A DNA stretch of 64,000 nucleotides from Actinomycetes bacterium (lineage in GTDB: Bacteria > Actinomycetota > Coriobacteriia > Anaerosomatales > JAGXFU01). The translations under genes and the position numbers were made by a program. Below, piece by piece: positions 59,154 to 64,000 of this stretch (positions are counted from its first letter, which is position 1; each line of letters starts with the position of its first letter). The stretch is from the NCBI GenBank assembly GCA_024637115.1, contig JAGXFU010000017.1:89198-153197 (forward strand). Reading direction: 5' to 3'. Under the pieces are notes generated by a model. That model had not been told where the DNA came from. It worked only from the letters and a program-made list of their open reading frames with translations, and did no database searches.

Positions 59154-60208
59154 AACTCAAAGAGTGTGCTGTCCAAGCTGTTTTCAAGCTTCACCACATT
59201 GGGGATTTCGTCTCTATTTTCGCTAAGAACACCCAGGACCTGGCTTAACTCACCTTGTGCGTCGTTTCTCGATAGATGAGCCAAAATGGCAACTCTGGGC
59301 TTGATGTATTCCCTTACTACTTCGATACCGGGAGAAGTCTCTTCCCAAAACATACCTCTATTTACAATAGCGATATCGATTCTTTCGTTGTCCATATTCA
59401 GTTTCGAGTACTCTTCAATTCCGTTTGTACCCTGCCCGTCAGCAATGTTTCCATCGTTGTCACCAGTATGCAAAACGTTGATGCCGTTCATTGATACTAG
59501 GTATCCAAGATTCTTGTTACTTTCAGACGCACCGGAATGTCGCAGCCTGATTATTGTGAATTTCAAATCACCCACGTTGGAATCGATTGAAGAATATATC
59601 TCAGGTGTAGTATCCCGTATCCTGTCCGCATATCGTTGGTATTCATCAGCGCCGAATGCATTCGCCAATTCTCTGCTTGTGATATCGGAGCAGACTACAT
59701 ACCTATCTTCGTTTCTCTCTAGAAACTTCTTCACTAGCGATGGGCTGAAATGATCTCCATGTGCATGCGTTATGAATAGAGCTTCAACGTTGTCAAAAGG
59801 TGCATCACCGTTGATGATTTCTTTGCACATATCTGTTGATGGAGCACTGTAAGGTGCAGAGCTCCGTGTAAATAGTGCGTCAATCAGAATCTTGTTGTCA
59901 GACGACTCAACGAGATATCCAGAATTTGCGATATATGTCACTTTCACTGAATTGGGACGACTAACGTCTGCTGGCATGTCGACTGTCACCATGGCCCCAT
60001 TGTCATCCACGGCGTAGCTGCCCGGTCCTCTAGGCCAATCCTCTACTGCTTCTCCGCCAGTTTCATCGCTGGCGTTGGGAAGTGCATTCTCTTCCTCGGC
60101 CTCAACGAACGAGTTCCGCGCATTCTCCTGCTCAGCCGCCGCGCACCCCACGAGTCCGACAGCCATGAGCACCAGCGCAAGCAGAGCGAAACAGTGTCTG
60201 CGATTCAT
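59150..60208 (-). CDS. Metallo-beta-lactamase fold lipoprotein
   Basis: Lipobox LVGC; ALFITHAHGDHFSP; VLHTGDNDG; visibly AT-richer than surroundings. Confidence 0.85.
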   Translation of the reverse strand: MNRRHCFALLALVLMAVGLVGCAAAEQENARNSFVEAEEENALPNASDETGGEAVEDWPRGPGSYAVDDNGAMVTVDMPADVSRPNSVKVTYIANSGYLVESSDNKILIDALFTRSSAPYSAPSTDMCKEIINGDAPFDNVEALFITHAHGDHFSPSLVKKFLERNEDRYVVCSDITSRELANAFGADEYQRYADRIRDTTPEIYSSIDSNVGDLKFTIIRLRHSGASESNKNLGYLVSMNGINVLHTGDNDGNIADGQGTNGIEEYSKLNMDNERIDIAIVNRGMFWEETSPGIEVVREYIKPRVAILAHLSRNDAQGELSQVLGVLSENRDEIPNVVKLENSLDSTLFEF

Positions 60209-60259
60209 TGATCCCCCCGGATCCGGCGAGCAGGCAATCCCCGAACGCGTCTACTGTGG

Positions 60260-61297
60260 CTATTCATATTCTTGTCCCAGAGAGCCAACCAAACCTTCTG
60301 AAGATCGTCTGAAGACTGTGTTGCACCCTCCCACGATATACAAGCGATCGCCGAGTGCGGCAACGCCCGCAAACTGGGTAGGCCCGGGCAAAGCCGGGGC
60401 CTCACTCCACTGGTCTTTGTCAGGGTCATAGAAAAGAACTTCCGCAAGAGCATCCGACGTATGGCTCTGTCCCCCGACGACGTATATCCTGCCGTCCATC
60501 ACTGCGATACCAGGCTCTAGAATAGGAAGGGGCATACTAGCCTTGGCCTCCCAAGCATCTGCTGCCGGATCGTAGGCCTCCACGGTTGCTACTGCCGCCT
60601 CCTCCTCGGCACCGCCCAACGCATAGACTCTTCCATTCACAGCCGCAACGCCACAACTCTGCCTGGGTCTGGGTAGGCGGGACAGTTCTACCCATGTGTC
60701 CGATTCGGGGTCATACACCTCATTCTTGTCCGATACACCCTGCCGACTCAGTCCGCCAACGACATAGAGCTTGCCGTTCAACACATCACAGTTGACGTGC
60801 TGGCGCGGCGTTGGCATAGGAGCGAGCGTGGTCCAAACATCTGTATCAGGATCATACGATTCGTTTATGCCTTGGAAAGGATCTCCCCCTATGACGTACA
60901 CCTTGCCGCCAACTGAGCCCATGGCCATGTTCGAGCGCGCCGTCGGCAGGCTTGCCCTGACCTGCCAGCTGTCCGCGACCGGATCATATTCGTAGTTAGA
61001 ATCGGCGTATTTTCCGGCCGCTTCGTATCCCCCAGTTGCATAAATCTTGTCGGCGGTTGCTGCCGCCTTGAGGTTGCGGCGAGGACGCGGCATAGAGGCT
61101 ATGGCTGTCCATGACACATCCCGTAGCGGTGTCGACTCGTTGGCTGGCGAGGTTGCTGGCGTCGACGGTGTGTCTGTTGGCGGGACTTCCACCCGACGCT
61201 CGGGACTGCACGCCGTCAGTAGACCCACTACCGCGATTCCGAGGAAACTGCGCCTGGAGAATCTCCCCGAGTGCCCAAGATAATCGATGACTTTCAT
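60260..61297 (-). CDS. Kelch-repeat protein with Tat-like lipoprotein signal
   Basis: SRRSFLGIAVVGLLTAC; repeats such as IYATGGYEAAG..YDPVADSW. Confidence 0.88.
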   Translation of the reverse strand: MKVIDYLGHSGRFSRRSFLGIAVVGLLTACSPERRVEVPPTDTPSTPATSPANESTPLRDVSWTAIASMPRPRRNLKAAATADKIYATGGYEAAGKYADSNYEYDPVADSWQVRASLPTARSNMAMGSVGGKVYVIGGDPFQGINESYDPDTDVWTTLAPMPTPRQHVNCDVLNGKLYVVGGLSRQGVSDKNEVYDPESDTWVELSRLPRPRQSCGVAAVNGRVYALGGAEEEAAVATVEAYDPAADAWEAKASMPLPILEPGIAVMDGRIYVVGGQSHTSDALAEVLFYDPDKDQWSEAPALPGPTQFAGVAALGDRLYIVGGCNTVFRRSSEGLVGSLGQEYE

Positions 61298-61351
61298 CTT
61301 GCTCCTCGCCGTAGACAACCTCCGTGATCGTTCAAAAGTAGTCTTGAAGCG

Positions 61352-61444
61352 TGCTAACGTGTTTGCGCTTACCTCGCGAGCCAACAGCTTACAGCGCGAA
61401 GCGCAGTGACGCTTCTGCGAGTCGAGTTGAAGCGCTAGTTAGGT
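61352..61444 (-). other. attC-like site 1
   Basis: Minus: ACCTAAC-TA-GCGCTTcAACTCG...CGAGGTAAGCGC-AAACAC-GTTAGCA with extrahelical C. Confidence 0.7.
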
Positions 61445-61452
61445 GGTGTCGT

Positions 61453-61587
61453 CTAACCGCGCCGACGACGGATCAGAACAACAGCGGCAAGAATGACAGC
61501 GGTACCGACCACGGTGAATACTAGTACACCTTGTGCGGTCGGGTCTCCGGCGGCGAGGCCCTCAATCAACCTGATCATGTCCCTCAT
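61453..61587 (-). CDS. 44-aa small TM protein in cassette (not in ORF track)
   Basis: MRDMIRLIEGLAAGDPTAQGVLVFTVVGTAVILAAVVLIRRRRG; stop immediately precedes attC-like site 1. Confidence 0.6.
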   Translation of the reverse strand: MRDMIRLIEGLAAGDPTAQGVLVFTVVGTAVILAAVVLIRRRRG

Positions 61588-61648
61588 CGGATCACCGATC
61601 CTCTTCAGCAAACAAGAGCGCCCGCATGCGGCGATAAACCCTCACTCC

Positions 61649-61749
61649 ACCTAACGTGTTTGCGTTTCAGCTGAAGTGCGCCCTCACGCGCTTCTCGCCC
61701 GAGTCTACCCGACTCGGTGCGCGCTTTCTGCTGGAAACGCTGGCTAGAT
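61649..61749 (-). other. attC-like site 2
   Basis: Minus: ATCTAGC-CA-GCGTTTCcAGC...GCTGAAACGC-AAACAC-GTTAGGT with extrahelical C. Confidence 0.75.
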
Positions 61750-61758
61750 GTGCCAATC

Positions 61759-62265
61759 CTACTTGCTAGTGTCGATCGTGAGCTTCATGACGAAAGCATA
61801 CGGAAAGTCGGCGGGCGGCTCTTCGTAGACGCCGGGCGTCAGGTCCGATCCCTCGTACTCGATCTGAATGGCGGTTCCGGGAGCGGCCGAATCCAGCACA
61901 TCTGAGATTCGCTCGCAAGTTGCGAGTGACTCGAGTGCGCCGTCGAGGACCAGCTCAGCGAAGCCGTTGACGAGGAACTCGCTTTCCCCGGCCAGATCGC
62001 CTGACTCCCACCTGACGACAACAGCGGGAAACGGTATCAGCTTCTGAAGCGAGCCTGCGGGATAGGTGGAGACGGTCGAGCGCACCAACGTCCCGCTCAC
62101 ACTTCCGAGCCCGTCAACGTAGGGAGGGTGCACGAGTTCACTGCTGGATTCGACCGGCACAAGGTCAGCGGCGTCACGCTGCGTGGACACGGAAGCGGCG
62201 CAACCTGCGAGGGAGAACGCCAGGAGGAAGACGGTGCCAGCTACAAGAAATGAATTGAGCCTCAC
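61759..62265 (-). CDS. Cassette-borne lipoprotein of unknown function
   Basis: GTG start after GGAGGGGG; VRLNSFLVAGTVFLLAFSLAGC lipobox. Confidence 0.7.
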   Translation of the reverse strand: MRLNSFLVAGTVFLLAFSLAGCAASVSTQRDAADLVPVESSSELVHPPYVDGLGSVSGTLVRSTVSTYPAGSLQKLIPFPAVVVRWESGDLAGESEFLVNGFAELVLDGALESLATCERISDVLDSAAPGTAIQIEYEGSDLTPGVYEEPPADFPYAFVMKLTIDTSK

Positions 62266-62291
62266 GATACCCCCTCCGTTTAAACGGCCGC

Positions 62292-62374
62292 ATCTAACGT
62301 TGTTGCGAATGAGCGGCGGACAACGCCCGTCAGTCATGACGGCTCACGCCGTCCGCTCGAAACGCCTGTTCGCC
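62292..62374 (-). other. attC-like site 3
   Basis: Minus: GGCGAAC-AG-GCGTTTCGAGCGG...CCGCTCATTCGC-AACAAC-GTTAGAT. Confidence 0.6.
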
Positions 62375-62394
62375 GAGCAGGAGCGCCCAGGCAA

Positions 62395-62412
62395 GTAGCA
62401 CTTATGTGCTAC
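62395..62412 (+). promoter_or_regulatory. Palindromic operator overlapping TACAAT -10 of the AbrB/Doc operon
   Basis: GTAGCACttatGTGCTAC; the palindrome end overlaps TACAAT. Confidence 0.65.
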
Positions 62413-62452
62413 AATCCTCTTAGTGAAGTTCCCCCGCTCATTTGGAGGATAC

Positions 62453-62680
62453 ATGACCCGGGGTCTGAAATTGCGCAAAGTCGGCGGTTCCATCGGAGCA
62501 ACGCTGCCCAAAGACATGGCCGACCGTCTTCACCTCGAAGCCGGCGACTCGATGCTCGCCGTCGAGACCGAGCGCGGGATACTGCTCACTCCCTACGATC
62601 CCGATATCGAAGAGAGCATGGCGATCGCGGCCAACGTCTCACGCAAGTACCGCAACGCTCTGCGCGAACTGGCAAAGTAG
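62453..62680 (+). CDS. AbrB/MazE-like antitoxin
   Basis: MTRGLKLRKVGGSIGATLPKDMADRLHLEAGDSMLAVETERGILLTPYDP; GGAGG upstream. Confidence 0.88.
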   Translation: MTRGLKLRKVGGSIGATLPKDMADRLHLEAGDSMLAVETERGILLTPYDPDIEESMAIAANVSRKYRNALRELAK

Positions 62681-62686
62681 CGCCTC

Positions 62687-63082
62687 ATGATACCCGCCGA
62701 GGAACCACGCTGGATCGATCGCCTCGTCATTGAGGCGGTGCACGTCGATCTGATCAGAACCCATGGAGGACTGCACGGGCTGCGCGACGAGAACTTGCTG
62801 GAATCGGCGCTCGCTCGCCCAAGGCAGCTCATGACGTATGGGAAGAGCGCGGACATCGCATCACTGGCTGCGGCCTATGGATACGGGCTGGCGCGAAACC
62901 ATCCGTACCAAGACGGGAACAAGCGGCTCGCATTCGTGATCATGGTGGTGTTCCTCGAGCTCAACGGATTCCGGTTCGATGCTTCTGAGGCCGATGTTGT
63001 GACGATGATGCTCGATGTCGCGGCGGGGGATGTCAGTGAGGACGATCTTGCCGAGTGGATTCGGGGCAACGCGGCGTCCTGA
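62687..63082 (+). CDS. doc: Doc-type (Fic fold) toxin
   Basis: GLHGLRDENLLESALARPRQ; HPYQDGNKRLAF. Confidence 0.9.
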   Translation: MIPAEEPRWIDRLVIEAVHVDLIRTHGGLHGLRDENLLESALARPRQLMTYGKSADIASLAAAYGYGLARNHPYQDGNKRLAFVIMVVFLELNGFRFDASEADVVTMMLDVAAGDVSEDDLAEWIRGNAAS

Positions 63083-63096
63083 CCGGACGCCAGTCC

Positions 63097-63180
63097 GGCG
63101 AACGTGTTGCGGCTTGAGCAGTGGCCAAGCCCTTGCGCCATTCTGGCGCTCGCCCCATCTGCTCGAAGCCGGGCTTAGAC
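63097..63180 (-). other. attC-like site 4
   Basis: Minus: GTCTAAG-CC-CGGCTTcGAGCAG...CTGCTCAAGCCG-CAACAC-GTTCGCC; begins at the higA stop codon; extrahelical C. Confidence 0.68.
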
Positions 63181-63489
63181 GACGCCCAAAGGCTTGATGC
63201 GTGCGAGGTCTTTCATGATTGACTGTGCGGCATCCCACAGGTCGACGGCTCGCTGGGCGTTCAGCCAGAACTCCGGGGAGTTGCCAAAGAGACGGCCCAA
63301 CCTCAGTGCCATTTCGGGTGTCACAGCTCTACGCTCCCGAAGCAACTCGTTGATCGACTGTCGCGACACTCCGACATCCGTGGCGAGTTCGGCCACGCTG
63401 AGCCCGTAGTCGCGCATGAAGTCTTCGCGCAGCATCTCGCCGGGGTGGGTGGGTCGGCGCTTCATCTGTCCTGTGTTGGCGATACTCAT
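63175..63489 (-). CDS. higA: HigA-family antitoxin
   Basis: KRRPTHPGEMLREDFMRDYGLSVAELATDVGVSRQSINELLRERRAVTPEMALRLGRLFGNSPEFWLN. Confidence 0.92.
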   Translation of the reverse strand: MSIANTGQMKRRPTHPGEMLREDFMRDYGLSVAELATDVGVSRQSINELLRERRAVTPEMALRLGRLFGNSPEFWLNAQRAVDLWDAAQSIMKDLARIKPLGVV

Positions 63490-63502
63490 CTCACACCTCA
63501 TC

Positions 63503-63814
63503 TCAGTGATAGTCACAGACCTCGACGTCGTAGGCGTCCCCATCTTCGAAACGAAAACAGATGCGCCATTGGTCGTTGATCGAGATCGAGTGCTGACCCC
63601 TGCGGTCGCCTTCAAGCGCATGGAGTCTGTTCCCCGGTGGCACCCGTAGATCCTCGAGTCTTGTCGCAAGATCCACGTACTCAAGCTTCTTCGCGGCACG
63701 ATCCGAAACATCAGGCGTCACGTGACACGCGTCAAGGGAGTGGAGGATGAAGCGCCTTGTTAGCCGGGCTGGTCCAACATTGATGTCACCCGTGCATCTA
63801 CTCGACCGTATCAC
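63503..63814 (-). CDS. higB: HigB/RelE-family toxin, N-terminus possibly altered
   Basis: LEDLRVPPGNRLHALEGDRRGQHSISINDQWRICFRFEDGDAYDVEVCDYH. Confidence 0.82.
   Translation of the reverse strand: MIRSSRCTGDINVGPARLTRRFILHSLDACHVTPDVSDRAAKKLEYVDLATRLEDLRVPPGNRLHALEGDRRGQHSISINDQWRICFRFEDGDAYDVEVCDYH
63744..63767 (-). other. attC-like half site (5' arm only)
   Basis: Minus CGGCTAACAAGGCGCTTCATCC, same GCGCTTcA arm as site 1; lies inside the higB ORF. Confidence 0.4.
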
Positions 63815-63823
63815 GCTTCACAG

Positions 63824-64000
63824 CTACGGCATCCGCCGCAGTAGTTCGCGGATTTCCGCGCGTAAGGCGATCACCTCTTCCCGAAGGACGGCCAGTTGTT
63901 TGGCCCCCGCCAGCTCGGCGTCATCATTCTCCGCGTCGCGGCCGACGAAGAAGGTTGCGAGCGTCGCCGTTACGTAGCCGAAAACGGCGAACGCGTACAA
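63824..64000 (-). CDS. C-terminus of a voltage-gated/potassium channel-like protein (truncated by window edge)
   Basis: LYAFAVFGYVTATLATFFVGRDAENDDAELAGAKQLAVLREEVIALRAEIRELLRRMP*. Confidence 0.55.
   Translation of the reverse strand: MYAFAVFGYVTATLATFFVGRDAENDDAELAGAKQLAVLREEVIALRAEIRELLRRMP

Noticed and set aside
60209-60259. Possible attC between kelch and MBL genes
   Set aside because: Only ~50 nt, no paired arms and no GTTRRRY box; contains just a GCGTTCG string.
1-64000. CRISPR arrays, rRNA operons, prophage, IS transposases, integrase genes
   Set aside because: None seen: no regularly spaced direct repeats, no rRNA-like sequence, no transposase or tyrosine recombinase signature in the translated ORFs.

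Overview
High-GC bacterial chromosome window, probably Actinomycetota and possibly Coriobacteriia-like (inferred from gene content, not proven). Most of it is ordinary: dense operons for transport (MgtE fragment, NRAMP, EamA, CPA2 antiporter, MscL, several ABC systems), envelope functions (Ddl, RlpA-like, two CWB2 surface proteins, UPF0182), signalling (two HEAT + HD-GYP operons, one response regulator/histidine kinase pair), small enzymes and one tRNA-Ala(TGC). The most unusual part is the right end, about 59.0-63.8 kb. There I read four integron attC-like folded sites plus one half site, all in the same orientation. They separate very small genes and two toxin-antitoxin modules (AbrB-like/Doc and HigB/HigA). 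A degenerate second copy of the AbrB-like promoter, operator and start codon lies 3.4 kb away at 59.02 kb. No integrase is visible in the window, so this is best described as an attC cluster lacking an integrase (CALIN-like). Other points of interest: the duplicated HEAT/HD-GYP operon whose four proteins share an N-terminal module, a T-box leader upstream of an aminotransferase-ddl operon, a long structured leader upstream of rlpA, two disrupted genes (patatin, RDD), and several overlooked small ORFs. All calls come from reading the sequence and supplied translations; no database search was run.
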